Positions 15,701 through 29,577 are shown, numbered from the stretch's first letter. The stretch: DNA of 64,000 nt from Monarcha castaneiventris obscurior (GCA_026261815.1 JAMPIT010000434.1:18039001-18103000), one strand, 5' to 3'. The notes: generated by a model not told the origin, from the letters alone. Translations and numbers: made by a program.

Positions 15701-18700
15701 CCAAGCTGTTTTTAAAGGCATGCAAATGATGTGAGAGAAGACAGGAAACCACATTTAAAGTGTGAAAAGCTTCGAAAAATGGCTTTTTCTACTTTTCTAT
15801 TGCAGAATTTCTTTGCTCACTACAAAAGGAAAAACAAAGCAACAGGAAAATGAAGTGATGTTCCTCCTCTGGCAGAGAAGTAATGAAGTCTCCTCCCCCT
15901 TCCAAAGCAGATCATAGTTTGCCAGCTTTGGCAGCCACTGTAGTATTTAAAATAGAAATGAATCCCAAAATGTGATTTGGCAAAGACCCCTGAAATATTT
16001 AGTAAGTCTGTTTTCCCTCTTTTCCACTTCCTTTCTACCATTCTAATAATATCGAGAGATGCTTTCGGGCATCTCAGGGATGAAAGGCACCCGTTGCTGA
16101 CACCCAGACAAAGAGCCCCATGAACTTTAACACACATGGAACACATGGATCAGACAGACCAGCTTTGTACAGAGAGGGCTCCTTGTATGGCCACGGCCCA
16201 GAGCGCTGGGACACTTCCAACAGCTGCTCTTATTCTTACACACAGCTTGAGCTCGATTGAGGCACCCTCTGTGCCTCCCAGACCTGGAAGCATCAGTTCC
16301 TCTGGCACTGGCAAAAGCCAGCACCAAATTTTGCCACAGGTTCCAGCAATTTTTCAGCACACACAGACAGAATTATGATTTTCGTAACACTTTTGTTTTC
16401 ACCTACATTGAGGTGAATCCTGCAAGCCAGAACACACAGTGTTTTACAGATATGCTGTGCTGAAAGAAAACAAAGAAAATACAAGTGCATAAGATGAGAG
16501 AAGAATCAAAGATGTGAACCCTTCACAGGGATATCTGAACCCACTGCCAGACTGAAGCATGCTAGCTGGAGTCGGTATGCAAGAAACTCCACTCAAAACA
16601 ATTGCTTTGGAAAAAAAATTACTTAATATGAAACACCACTTGGCACTGGGTGTGGACAATAAGCCAGTTGTCACAGATGCTTGAAGCAACAACAGAAAGC
16701 ATGTTTTATTAATGGAGGTACTGAGCTCCATGTGAAGGAACCATGACAGTTCAGCTTTGAAGAACTGTCTTCAGCAAGAGGAGCAGATCTTGTGGCACCT
16801 ATAACCACTGCTTCATTGGGCTTTAAAACTACTGCCTTCTCCCTAACTAGGAAGTGTTGTATATAAATTAATTCATCTTACTCATTCACAGCATAAAAGC
16901 AATTAAGTATCTCTGAACCCACAAAATGTTAGCTTTAACACACAAGCAGCCAGCCAGCTGACTCACTCATACAGTAGTTTCAATTTGAAAGGTGGGCAAA
17001 ATGTCTTCAATATATTTATGCAATAGCACCACATTACCAAAGTAATCCTGTTCAGGATCTTGTGACATACCTCCAGAAAATGTCAGAACCAAAACTCTCT
17101 CATTCCAATGGTAAAGAAACTTTCCAAGCATCAACATTTTGTCTTCTGTAGGTTTTAAGCTTTAGAATTTTTATAATCACATCCCAAAGCCTGAGTCATT
17201 TCTACTTTGCCATCAATGAAGCTGTTCAAAGGCAGCAGCAGGAAGACTCAAAGATTGATTTCACAGATCATTGGTCCAGGCAGTGTTTGTAAACTGCTGA
17301 CCCCCAACCATGGAGAATTGCTAGGGCCATGCAGATCGAAGGGAGACTTACAGCCTGCTAGACAGTTTAAAACTAATTTGAAACCTGAGGTTAGCCTGTC
17401 AGTTTTTTCTAAAAAAAAACTTTTAAAGGAGTTCATTCTAAATGAGTCATATTAGGCCACACAAGCAAATCAGCACATTGTTCTGATTTCCCCTCCCTAA
17501 AATGCATCGTGTCCTCAGTACAATACTACTGCACAAATAACTCAGGACTTGCCAAAAGCTACCACCAAGCTTTAATTACAGCAGTCCTATTTTGTATATT
17601 CTCAAATCAAACAAGAACTAAATCAGCCTGCTAAAAACCAGCCAGTACTTCAAAATGTCCCATGAAAATTAAGAAACAAATCTCTGCAATAACACTTTAG
17701 CCAGGTCAGAAAGAGCCTCATTTTCTTGTTTCAAGATAAGACTGTGGTACACACATGAAGAAGAAAATGACAAAAAGCACCAATTAATTGTACCAAATTA
17801 TTTTAATGCAGATTATTGCTACTAAATGCTTCAGACAACTTAACAGTATTTCCACTTTGCCTTTTTGGCTGCTCTTTCCAATTGATTCAGCTCCACAGGT
17901 GAGAGAATGTTTGCATTGTCAAAGGTTTTGTCACCATCAGCATTTTGTTGAGAATACTATGCCCCATTTTGGATTTCAGTATATTTTACAGAAGAGTTAA
18001 AAAAATTGTGAGTGCATGTCACACTGCCAATCATTCTCATCTTATTAAGCTTTTGTCATGGTCTGACAATACCAAAAGACTGGAATGCATTTTACTGTTT
18101 TGCAAGCAGACTGCTTTATCTCTTGTCATAAATGATGGAAACTGTGAACCTGAGGTCAATGAGGAAAACTGTAAAAATGAGGCTTCCTTACTTAAAAGTA
18201 TTTATTCAGTCTCTGACTTGGAGTTTAAAGGCAGGATCTTCCATGCTCTAAAAATAGCAAAAATCTGTTTTAATCCAAGATTTCAATTTTTAGATGGGAG
18301 AAGAGCACCTAGATTAAATAATCTGAAAACTGAGCAACAAACAAGCATCATCCCAGTGTCCAAGTTTCTCCAATTGGCTGAACAATACAGAAATTAATTC
18401 CAAAGATGACTCCCAAATCACATGTTAAGTATTCAGCCATAAGAAAAGCAAATACTCATCAACAGGTTGGGCTGCAAGCTTCTGATATGCAAGGCAACAT
18501 CTTCGAGCTCACAGAGAGAAATACTGAACTGGCAAAATGTACACTTGCTCTGAACTGACTGTAACACATGACCTGGCATGTGCTTTGACAGCAAGCTGCT
18601 CAAGAAAGATGACAATACAACAGAGTTACAAAAACAAAGTACAGCAGTGCCAGGATAAGCCTTTGGAAACACAATTTGTGATGTAAAGCCATAAATCTTT

Positions 18701-21700
18701 AACATTCAAACTAAAGACTTGAAGTTTTTAGAAGCAGCAGCCTAACTGCTGAGGTTAGAAGACATTCCCATACTGTATTATGGCAACTAAATAAATATTT
18801 ACCATGGCTGTTTTCAAAGGCTGGGTTAGCAAAGTGAGCAAAGACCATGAGAGTGCTCTGGGTCCTCTTTTAAACACTAGAGTAATTGACTTCAGGCAAG
18901 CCAAGCTTTTACTCCTCTTATTTGTAAAATCAGCAAATTACAGAGTTCTGCATTTTGATAGGAGTTGACTTAAAAAGCCATTTCACTCTTCTGCCTCTGC
19001 TTCCAACACACAGACAGCTGGGATGCTCATCAAAAGTCTCCTCAACCAGCACTTTAAAGGAAAAAATACTTCAGCAAACCAAAGTCCCAGCCAATTTCTG
19101 GAAAGATGAGCGCTTCAGTCACACTCCCCAGACAGTGAAATGTTTTTAAATCACCACTACCTTCTAGTGTACTACTCTGAAGATAAAAATGGACTCTTCC
19201 CAAAACATGAATATAGCAAAAGATTCAACACTACTTCCTAAACCAGCATTAATAATTGCTTCAAACAAATATATTTGTAAGATATACATATACACATCCA
19301 GATAAATCTGAGCAAAGACACACATCCTTCTCAGGATGAAAACAGAAAATGTCTCCTCTTTGAATGAAAGTTTATACAACATTTTTCCCCAGTATCACTA
19401 AAAAGTTGATTTTGAGATATAAGTAATTTTTAAGCTGTAGATTTCAGAGTAACATAGTGCAGAATGATCACATTTGTCCAAATCTTCATGGCCAAAGATA
19501 TTTACAGAGTCCTCCCGAACTACTGACAGAAATTTTATAGCTAAACTTCCACAAATACTAAAATGGATCAGTCAATAACTGTTTTCTATGAAACTATAAA
19601 CTCATTTATATGCATAAGATATGTAACAGTGGAAGTTGGTGCCTGGGAATGCCAGAACTGACCTGTCTGCAAAGCCAAACAACAAAACAAGCCACAGCAC
19701 CTAAAACTGTTTCTTCAGTTCAAGCACTTTTATTTTTCTCCACCTAAAAGACATACTCTTTTTTTCTAAGTGACTGCCTTTTTTTGTCAGATTCCAAAGC
19801 AGGCCCTTCAGCCCCAAGTTTGCTTTGTCCACCAGCCTCTAATTATGAGGGGAAAGAAGAAATAAAGCAGAGAAAATGAGCAATTTGAACACAAGTTCCA
19901 AAACCTAACAGCTTCCACAGTTTGTGCCAATATTTCTTCAGAAGGTCATCATTTTATACAGAGCAAATTCTATAAGTACTAAAGAAAATATTTGCTACTT
20001 AAAACACTGCAGTTAAGCCTCCCGAACAAACTGTGGGGGACTAAAGGTGTTACAGAGCTAGAATATAGGGAAATGTATCTGTTTTTACATGGCTACAAGC
20101 AGCAAATACTTTGTGAATGCAAAATAAAAACTTGAGGTCATGCTCAGAACTTAAAAAGTTTGAATGTTATGTAATAAAAAGCACAAAGCTCAAGAGAGTT
20201 GCTCATCTGAAAAATATGAAAAAACCCTTTCAAAACAACATATTTATTCCAACACATCTTAGAGAGGCAGAAGAGACCACATTCCCTCTCTTTGCACATT
20301 GTGTACAGCTTTTCCAAAAGGAAATGTTTATCCCAGGTCCCAGCACATGCTGTGAAACAGCACAGACACATTAGGGTCACACCAATTAGCAAAGCAGCAT
20401 TCAGACAGTTATCTTCATCATGAGATGCCTTCACTTTCCTCTCTCATGGTAAAAATAAAGAAGTCAGACTTCTATTTCAATATTTTTTCCTTATCTAAAG
20501 GCCAGATTTCTGATTTTTCAGGTGCAGCACAATTAACTTCAAGATTGGCATCCCTTTTGTTCTCTGCATATTCTGTTCTTAAATGGGACTGTCACATGCA
20601 CCCAAGGGCATGGAAGTGATGAGCTCACGTGGTTTATAAAGTGCATTCCTCATCAGCCTGAGGAAGGCACCTCAGGAAGACACAATTGTCCACACTCCTG
20701 TTTTTTAAGATCTCCGAATACAAATTGAGTCTAGTTCATCTCTCACATTAATGAGCAGAGTGTCTTTTTTGTGGAGTGACAGCTCTCCTTTCTAACCTCC
20801 ATCATATACCCACTACCAAGAAAACAACAAGAATGTTCAAGAAAAACTTACAGGTGCAGACTGATGACTGCAAGTGCACCTCTGAGACAGCAAATCCCTT
20901 CCCACTGGGCCCAGGAAGGATCCAGGAGCTGCCCAGGCTTTGAGCTGTCCTCTGGCTGTTATTTTTCACAACTTTGTAGCAGACTACGCAGCTGGGGGAG
21001 ATATTTTACCTTGCATCATCCAATGAACATTTCTATGTCTGATACACATTTACCTCGCCTGCGGAACAATTACTCCAAGAAGTTATGGAAAAATAGCGAT
21101 GGAAAAGAAACCTTGACTTGCGTGGCAAAGTCAATTAAACTAAAAGTAGCTGAAATATATGAATTTTAAAATAACTTAACTTAGAGACAATTGTAAACTG
21201 GTGTGTGAAAGCCAAATAAAAATGACAAAAACCCCCCTGCTATTGCCTTACATTCACAGTAGGAGAGAAACAAAGTTTTTAAATTATAACTGTTCCCATA
21301 TCATTTGAAACACCAGCTCGAATGGACAAGCTCATTATCAGCAAGAGAAACCCAAGAAGCCACATCCATCTGCTGTAGAGAGACTGAGACTGTGCTCCTC
21401 TACAGTGTCTACACTAATGACAATGCTATCGTTACTGGAAAAGCAGAGCTTACCTTTGTTTAGAAACTGAGACTGATTTTCAATTATTTCACCTCTTCAG
21501 TAATTTTTATCCACAATTCAGGTATTTGCATCCAGCACAATCACTGCAACTATGAACTGAGGACTGGCTGCTTATTTTCCCAATATATTTTCAAACTTCT
21601 ATTGTGATTACTTCATTGAAAAAGTACACCAACTCTTTTAGTCAGCAGAACACAAAAAAATATTCAATGTGTTATCTGTGCAACATAATTTAGTGACTAT

Positions 21701-23321
21701 TGACTGAGCTTATAACCCCCTCAGTAAGCAGTGATTGCTGCTGAAGACAACAATATTCATTATATGGATTCATATTTCCTCCTGTGTTCTACAGATTTCA
21801 TTCTGTTTGAGCATTTAAAAACTTTTCAACGAAAGCACCCCAAGGTAGCTTACTATGTAGACAGGCCAATACTTAATATGCAAAGAACTGCAGAAACTGA
21901 ACTCTAGGGGGAAAAAACCAATTATGTAACATTTGATGTATTAAATCTAATTCCCACTTATTTAAATGCTGTTGCTTTGGTATATCACCTGTTTACTGTT
22001 ATTTCCCCTAAGAGTCTATGCATGAACCTTCCAGCTGTGCAGGCAGTTGTGTAGGAGTATTTTAGAAAATACCATTATTCCACAGCATTTCCATCATCCC
22101 CTCTGGGGGGGCTGAGCAGAGCTCCCCGATAACCTGTGCTGGTTATCTTTTCCAACATGTTTCTATACAACCCTGTTTCTCACTCTGCAAATTTGGCTAC
22201 AGAAGGTCTGTCTGTTGCTATCTCCATTGTTCAGGAACAGCACTGTTGATTTACACTGATAAATGAAGATAATGTACAACCATAAGCAATGAAGTCAATC
22301 TGCAAAGGACAGAGTAGAAAAAAAGCCTGCAATGTTATCACTGTTGTGTACTACAGAGAAAAATTACAGCCTTGTGGAAAAAAGAAGGATGAGGGGTGAG
22401 AACTGAGCACCCTTTTTTATGCACCACTTCTTGCTGTTTACAACATTATGCAATCCAGTATGATTTGCAATTGTGTGTGTAAAGAATGTAGTTACTGAAT
22501 CCCCCTCTGATGCTGATGGCAATACCCACCAGAATGGAACCTGATTCAGCTTCTCTCTTTGAAAGCAACAAACAATCAAACACTTCCCACACACCAACAA
22601 GCAGAACAACAGAGAATAATGCAGAATACAGGAGAACTCACCATGACTAAAGCTCCGGTGAGGTTGAGGAATCTCCACCTAAACCACTCTGCAATCTCAC
22701 CTTAAAGCTGTCGCAGGAGGTTTTTCATGGCAACTGTTACTAACAGTGTCTCTCTATCAGTTGCTAAAAACAGGTACTTTATGTAGCAGAGTGCAACACT
22801 CCTCCTGATGCACCAGTTACTGAACAACTTGACTAGAAGAACCACCTTTGGAAGAGATTTGCTGCTGCTCTGAGAAGATAAGTGGGTTAACTTGTGAGGA
22901 ACCATGACCCAGCACCCTGCCTGCCAACAGGTTCATGGAGCAAGATGCCAATTAGGATATGGCAGCCAGAACCGACACAGCTCAGAGGGGAAATGAAATA
23001 CAGGGGAAGCTCTGAGCTCTGCTTGTACTGACATTTTCTCTCACAGGGATGCTGCCTTTGCTGCACAAGAAACACTTACCAGGCAAAATTCAGAGGCACA
23101 GGAGCCTCAGCAAGCTTTGCCCTAACATGCCTTCGTTTTCTGCACTTCCCAAACAATCTTCTCTAGCCAAAAATACTGTGCTTTAAATCTGAATCTGTCT
23201 CACTTCAAGGCCCACAATAACACTTCCAAATTTTTATTGTTACAATTGAAAGGTATGTTATTGACAACTTCATTAGCAGCAGAGCAGCTTTGAGACTTCC
23301 TTGCTAATAATATGATATTCC

Positions 23322-23337
23322 AAAAAAAAAAAAAAAA
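23322..23337. repeat. Poly-A tract (16 A) followed by A/C-rich sequence
   Basis: Sixteen A residues are followed by further A and C runs up to about 23,365. This could be the decayed tail of an old retroposon or simple slippage. No body of a known element was recognised upstream. Confidence 0.85.
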
Positions 23338-26300
23338 CCCAAAAAAACCACCACAAATACAAAATACAATTTTTGTATGAAAATACAATTTTACATGTAT
23401 AAAGTTCCAGAATAGTAAGCATTTATGAGTTGGATGTATGTTTAACACCAAGTTCAGTGAGTTCTTCCACTGACTACAACATACCACAAGCTGTTGCACA
23501 ATCACAGCATGTGTAACTGATCACACTGGCAGCTTTTATGTGCCCCTCACTCTCTACATCTTTACTAGGAGCTGTCTCCCTGCTTCTAAAAACTGAGAAT
23601 GTCCACAGTTTACAGAACAAAAGTCATTAAATAAACTATCTCCTCCAAAGATCATTCCAAATGGCAGGAGTCACACTCCTTAACCATATAGTTACAGACT
23701 TAAAAGTCTGAGACTGGGGAATATTGTGCAACCTGTTTTTAAGGAAAACTACCCAATCTAGATGAGGAAGGCCCAGAAGGACAATTAGCAAAGTTTAAAG
23801 CAAATGGAAAAACAATTACACAACATGACTTACTCCCCCGTGGAAAACTCCTGGACTAATATTTATTCTCTCTCAGCTTGTATATATTTGCATTAAACTT
23901 CAAAGTTTATTAAAGCAATACTGATGTAATTCTGAGCCTTTACCGAAGGAATCAGTGATTTTAACAGGATTCCAAATGGCTAAGAGGGCACTCTGCAGAA
24001 GACTATTCGGGGCTAAAACAAGGTAGAGAGAAAGGCAGAACTGAGGGAAAAGGAAAAAAAAAAAAGGTGCTAAAAGACTTAACAGTTACCCAAGGACAGC
24101 TTCAGCTCCAGAGCCACTGAAATTTTAAGTGTCTCTATTACCTTCAGCCACACATGCTTCTGAATTTCCCAGCCAATTTGGGGCAAGATTACATACTTTT
24201 AAAACTGTTCTTCTGTCTTCTTGCTGCATCACAAAAGCCCCCAGAAAGGACACCAACAAGTATAAAAGCAGAACAATGATACTCACTGAGAGGAAATTTG
24301 GCAGCTGAGACAACAATAAGAGCATCTGTGATATGTACAAAGACTTACACTAAGAGGGAATATACATGAAGTGTGGAAGGATGTCTATATTTGTTCATGT
24401 TTATAGTGTAAGATTTAAATGTCTTTTAAATGTGTTTGAAGGCTTTTCTGACAGTAAGACCCTCGGAGCTGGAAGACTGGCTATAAATATATATACATGC
24501 AGATTTACATCTCCTGTATTATAGACTGTCTTCCTCCTCTGGTGAGCTTTGTAGAGAGGCCTGTATAAATACAGGCATGCATCCAAGAGGGAACATTCTA
24601 GGATTGAGATCAGTTTTACAAAAACATGGAAGGTCAAACTGTGAACACTAAACAGCTTCCTACAGAACCTCTATCCAACAATACAATAACCTAAAGCTGC
24701 TTGAACACCAATAACGTTGCATTTGGCAAAATTCTGTGCTAGTAGCAGTATTTTCTGAAATAGCACTAACTTTATCAAGTCAGTGATCTTACTTTTTAGC
24801 GCCACACTGAACTGGCATCTCAGACAAGATGTTACTAAAAACGAGTATTGCTAGAAGCCTACAATGTTTAGCCTGGCATGATTTTTATCCATTTGTTTAC
24901 TGTGATTTCAAAAACTTTGCTAAAAATGTTTCCTGCAGTCAACAGTGACTGCATTAAGACAGTTGAGCATTTTTCAGCATTTATGTTTAAGCACATATAC
25001 AGCTTTTTAAATTGAAATATTACTCCTAAGGAAAATGTGGGATAAAGTCTACAAATGGAAAGATTTTAAAATGCCTTTCCCAGATATTTATAATTTTTTG
25101 CACTTTATATGGATAAAATACTTTTTCCCCCCCCCATTTCCCCAGAATCAAAGACTTTAAAAAGGAAACCCATTACAGACTGATTACAAAACACTTCTCC
25201 AAGTGGTGCGATTTAAAACTGATTTTGTCCTCATCCTGCACAGCAATATGTGATTACTAGAAGGAGATAAATGATGAATGAGGCTCCCAGGGGTTCGAAA
25301 ATTCTGTTTTTCTTGTTGTCATCTGAACAGACAAACCCCAAAACATTTGTGGTAAAACCATTTTGTAACTCAGTGAGTTAACATGGTAACTTTTGTAATA
25401 GCTGATGGGGTCCCAAAAGAAATTCAATTTAAAGAAGGTGACCTCAGAGTTACACCCACTGTGTAGTTTTCCTCTATCCACATTTTGCACTATCAGGCAA
25501 TCTCAAATCAACTCAGTCCACTTAAAGAGACATGGGGAAAGAAATTGCTTGAGTCACTCAGCTACTTATCTATCTCAGGAAAAAGGAAGACCGAAAATTT
25601 CTTACATGGTTGATAATTTCTGCTTAGGATTTGGAAAATACAGAGCCCACAGCACGAAACCACAATTTATGGAAATTGCAGCTCAAATATTGGACAACTA
25701 GTTAGAACTGTTACCAAGTAAAAACAAGTCATTTATCCTTGTCACTGATGTCGCTGAAATTCTAAAGCTGTCACATTCTCCTCAGCGTACACTGCTCCAC
25801 TTTACCCTGCTTTAAAACAGTGAAAGTCAACTAGCAACTCTTATTCCAGTTTGCAGCCTGTATTTTTCCACTCTAGATTTAAAACTGTATGGTAATGGAA
25901 ATTCTGCATTATTGTGCTGATCCACATGAAACAATGGAAGTATTTCAGCCTTAGGCCAATGTAAATCCCAGTGCAACTCTCGGTCCTTACACAGTGTGGG
26001 AGCACAGGAAGGTGGGGAGACTGGCAATGCCAAGAAAGGCTCTGCAGACAAGGTCCCTGCAGCAGCCTGTCACAAGTAACACACTCACAGCACGTGGCAC
26101 TGTGCTCCATCCATCCCTCCAGCTATCAGCATGGAGAATCCAAAGCCTTTTCCTGTGGGTCTGGGGCTACACATCTCCTTCTCCAAAATCCATGTTACTC
26201 TATATAGAGAGAGAGTGGAACTTCCCTCACTGGCGATTTTTGGCTGCCACTAACAGCCAGTAAATGCTACATATGGCTGCAAATAACTTGACATTCTCTC

Positions 26301-26459
26301 TCTGAACTTTGCTTCAACTACTAAACCAAAACATGTTCTACAGATTATTATTTTTGTACTCAAAGTAGGTTAAAAACACCTGGAGGTGTTAATAGCAGAA
26401 AGATAAGAAAGTTACATTTTCAGTTTCCCTGTCAGATGTTTTCTTTACAATGTCCTTCC

Positions 26460-26760
26460 ACATCACAGGTGTTCCACAACCTTCTCAGTGCTTTTCACCA
26501 GCGCAGCACTATCTCCTCGTCATAGCCGAGGCATTTGCATTTCAATGCCCTGCCCGTACCCGAATGTCAGCTCTGACACACCGACTACACGGGAGGGAGC
26601 AGCTCGGCAGGATTCCTCGGGAGCTGCAGCAGCACAGGAAGTGGGAACAGGGTGGAAGCTGGCAGGAGACCTCATCTCAGAGCCGTACCTGGCAATCCCA
26701 GGGGGGACTTTGGGGGCTCTCTTTTCAGGGGCTGGGCAACAGAGGGTCCCACAGCCTTAC
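26460..26760. promoter_or_regulatory. Small GC-rich, CpG-containing patch with a POU octamer; candidate enhancer or alternative promoter
   Basis: This block is clearly richer in G+C and in CpG than the AT-rich sequence around it. It contains an exact POU octamer, ATTTGCAT, at 26533-26540. On the - strand a plausible splice donor (CAG followed by GTACGG) has its last exonic base at 26689, so a leftward alternative first exon is possible. Both ideas are inference; composition alone does not prove function. Confidence 0.3.
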
Positions 26761-28474
26761 ATACAAATAAAAGAAACAGAAAGGACTATTAACACCGCCT
26801 GAAATCCAATCTCATCAGAAAGCAATCAGAACAAGAGAAGCAGTGACAAGGAGAAAAGCTGCAGATCCCTTCAGAGAAAAGGGCAAAGAAAACATGGGCA
26901 ACTAGAAGGGATGGGAGAGTGTGATTCTAAACTGGGATGAGGGGCAGCTGGAAGGAAAAGGGAGCCTAAGAGCAAAGACTAAACAGGAAAAGGGAAAAGG
27001 AAAGGAGACACGGGAGCGTGAATTCAGAAACAAGGTAGAGAAAACATGTTACAACTTGTTAACTTAGAGTAAGCTTTACACACGGCTTTTTTCTAGCATG
27101 ATACAGAAGGTTAACAGTAATTGCCAATGTCTGTGGACCTTAATCAATAGCTTACACCAGTTATCCTAATATTTTACTATCCTGTTTGGGGCGGGGAAGA
27201 AATCAACATTTAAGAGTCGTTTAGCCAAATAGCATCCCCCCTTTATTTTTCTTTAAATGACTGATTCCAACCAATTCCTTTACTTGAAAAGTAAACAGCA
27301 AAGAATACATAGTTTGGTAAACATGCCTGGAAATAGATTTCCTAAAGAGCTGAAAAGTCAGAAACGCAAATTACCCAAGAAGTTGAAATGGTATTTTGCC
27401 TCTTTGATCTCTCTTTCACTAAAACAACCATAAAACTTGCAGATACATAGGAAATGCTGTTCCTTCAAACTCACTGGACATTTCTTTACATGTATGTTCT
27501 AAAGTCGAAGGAAATGCAAACATTGCATCCACTATGAGCTGCAGCTGGGTGAAAGTGCCTACCTGCAGCCAGGCCAGGCAGCCAAGTCTGCTGGCTCCTT
27601 GCCCGGGCTCAGGAATCACACCCCACCTGCCACTGCTGCTCAGGTGAGGAAGGTGTAGTTCAGCCAAACAGATCTCACCAAAAAGGTAATTTAGGAAGTC
27701 TGTGAATTAAGTTATCTACATGGGATATCCTAGCAGTAAGGTAAAGCCATCAAGAAATGAATGCATAAGATTAATCATGGAAAGTTACTCATGGAAAAAT
27801 TTGTAATGCCTTCTTGCATACTTCTGTATTTTAGAGAACAAAATGAGGTTTTCCTGAAAACACACTGAGCAGTAACTCTGCCAGGAAGATGCTTCATCTG
27901 GATAAAACATCTTTACAGACACAACCTTTTAAGCCAGTGTGAAACTAGATTAAGAGCTCTAACTAGTCCAAACGACCAAATAAAATCTCCACAATTATTT
28001 GCTGCTCTTGCTACACCCCTTGATTCAGACTGTCTAGATGAGGTTGTAAGTCAAACAAAAGTCACACAGTAGGAAGTAGCTCTAGTTTGTCACAAAGGTA
28101 GCTGTTCGGCTAGCAATTTTAAATAAGTCAAAGTAAACTTTCTAACTATAGAACCTAATTATTGGCATTCCATAAAGTCTTGGTTCCTAAAACAACTACG
28201 TGTTCTTTCCTTCCTGCCCATATATCTCCGTATATTATTTCTTCTGTAAATATCTGAGAATAAAGTGTTTTAGCAGACATTAGACAGGCTTTAAGCTACA
28301 GAGAGTAAGGGGAAAAACTTTGGAGGCACTCATGAAGCAACTAAAGAAGGATGAAAACCAAGCTCTACAAAAGTAAATGGCAAAGATCTAAAGTAAACAG
28401 AAATTATGTTCTCTGAGAAGGAACTGCTATTAAATTCGAGGTCAGAGATCCACCAGGTCCCCCTCGCCCCTGCG

Positions 28475-28480
28475 CTCACC
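28475..28480 (-). other. Candidate leftward splice donor
   Basis: Read on the - strand, the sequence is CGAG followed by GTGAGC, a good vertebrate 5' splice site. It lies about 360 bases left of the CpG island. It could terminate a second 5' noncoding exon of the leftward gene or an extended first exon. One donor match alone is weak evidence. Confidence 0.25.
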
Positions 28481-29264
28481 TCGGAGCAGCCTGGCCGTTC
28501 TGCATCGGGTACCAGCTGCTCCACAAGTAACCGACCTCTGCAAAGTATTCACATCGTTTCACTTGCTGTCCCAGCGCAAATCCCAGCCTTCCCAGCCCAG
28601 CCTAAACTTCACCCGCAATAACAACTGGCGAACAGACCAACCCACCTACAAGTCCAAAATAACCTTCGAGAGAAAAGGAAGGACCGAGAGAAGGATGGAA
28701 TGCAGCTATACACGTACACGCTAACACGTAAAGCCTTTCAAGTCAGTAATTCGTAATAATAACAGAGCAGGGACAGAGCCCCGGCAGGAACAGCATCCAC
28801 CTGGCACCCACAGCGGCTTTATCCCGGGAAATTCCTCGAAGGTGTCAACGCGGCGGCGGCAGGCGCTCCCCGGCAGGGCGCGGGATGGCGCCGCACGCTC
28901 CCAGCCGCGCTGCGGGCTCGGGAAGCGCCCGGGGCTGCCGCGAGCACCCGGGGCCCCAGCGCCGCGACCGGGGGCGAGGGCGCCGCACGGCCCCGCGGGG
29001 GCCCCGGCGCGGCTGCCGGCGCCAGACGGGCTCTGCGGGCGCCGCTGCGACCGGGACCGCGGCGGGGCGAGGGGAGCCGGGGGGACCCGAAGGGAAGGAG
29101 GGACGAGCGGGCGACGGCTGCTCCCCCGCCTCCCCCCCCCCGCTCCTCCGGGGCCCCGCTCGCTGCCCCCGCCCGCGGCCCCGCTGAGGGAAGCTGACCG
29201 CCGCCGCCGCCTCCCGGCCTCCCCTCAGGGCGCCAGGGGCCGGCACCCCCCTCCCGCCCCTCAC

Positions 29265-29470
29265 CTGGCAGGGGCTCCCCAGCCCCGCGGCGCCTCCCTC
29301 CTGCGGGGAGGCGGCGGCTGCGCCCAGGAGGCCCCGTGCGGGCTCCGTGTCCGGCTCCCGCTGCCGCCGGGCCCCGGCGCGGACGCGGCTCCCGGGACGG
29401 GGCTGCCACCGCCGCGCCCGCGCGCAACAACCAACTCCGGGCACCGCCCCCCGCGCGCGCACCGCGCCGG
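29265..29470 (-). other. PEAK1: Candidate noncoding first exon of the leftward gene (PEAK1 by synteny)
   Basis: On the - strand the sequence ends in a strong donor, TGCCAG followed by GTGAGG, with last exonic base 29265. Upstream on that strand are GC boxes and a CCAAT box within about 230 bases. Vertebrate PEAK1 has noncoding 5' exons and is the expected divergent neighbour of HMG20A. The 5' end is approximate because no transcript data are available. The sequence shows only the donor and promoter setting; the gene name is inferred from conserved gene order. Confidence 0.4.
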
Positions 29471-29474
29471 GCAG

Positions 29475-29498
29475 CCCCGCCCCCCGCCCGCCCATTGG
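29475..29498. promoter_or_regulatory. GC-box cluster and inverted CCAAT box
   Basis: Overlapping CCGCCC-type SP/KLF boxes fill 29475-29493. They run directly into ATTGG at 29494-29498, the reverse complement of the NF-Y CCAAT box. This arrangement is typical of bidirectional CpG-island promoters and sits about 140 bases left of the expected HMG20A start. Confidence 0.6.
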
Positions 29499-29506
29499 CT
29501 GCGGGT

Positions 29507-29522
29507 CGCCAGGGGGCGTGGC
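29507..29522 (+). promoter_or_regulatory. CTCF-like / KLF-like site
   Basis: The sequence CGCCAGGGGGCGTGGC contains the CAGGGGGCG core typical of CTCF sites and a GGGCGTGGC KLF/SP box. Either factor family could bind. The match is by eye and unscored. Confidence 0.35.
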
Positions 29523-29577
29523 GACACCGCGGGGCCGTGCGAGGCCCTCGGGCGGCCGGGGCAGCCGCCGCCAGAAG

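Larger units (their letters stand above)
1..28800 (-). other. Long noncoding stretch, probable 5' intron(s) of the leftward gene (PEAK1 by synteny)
   Basis: No open frame here is recognisable as a known protein, and none shows a run of plausible exons with flanking splice sites. Open frames reach 150 codons (17945-18397), about what chance allows in AT-rich DNA of this length. The + strand is visibly rich in A and C, as expected when the opposite strand is the sense strand of a transcribed intron. In human, PEAK1 (a pseudokinase scaffold) lies on the opposite strand head-to-head with HMG20A and has noncoding 5' exons and long 5' introns. I infer this stretch is that gene's 5' intronic region. 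No PEAK1 coding exon was seen, so the name rests on synteny only. The stretch could also hold unannotated lncRNA exons that cannot be detected by reading. Confidence 0.5.

Noticed and set aside
23322..23400. Retroposed mRNA or SINE ending in the 16-A tract
   Set aside because: No gene-like or SINE-like body precedes the tract on either strand, and no target-site duplication was visible.
1..28800. PEAK1 coding exons
   Set aside because: No translated segment in this stretch resembled the PEAK1 pseudokinase or its N-terminal scaffold region. Only noncoding 5' parts are expected here.
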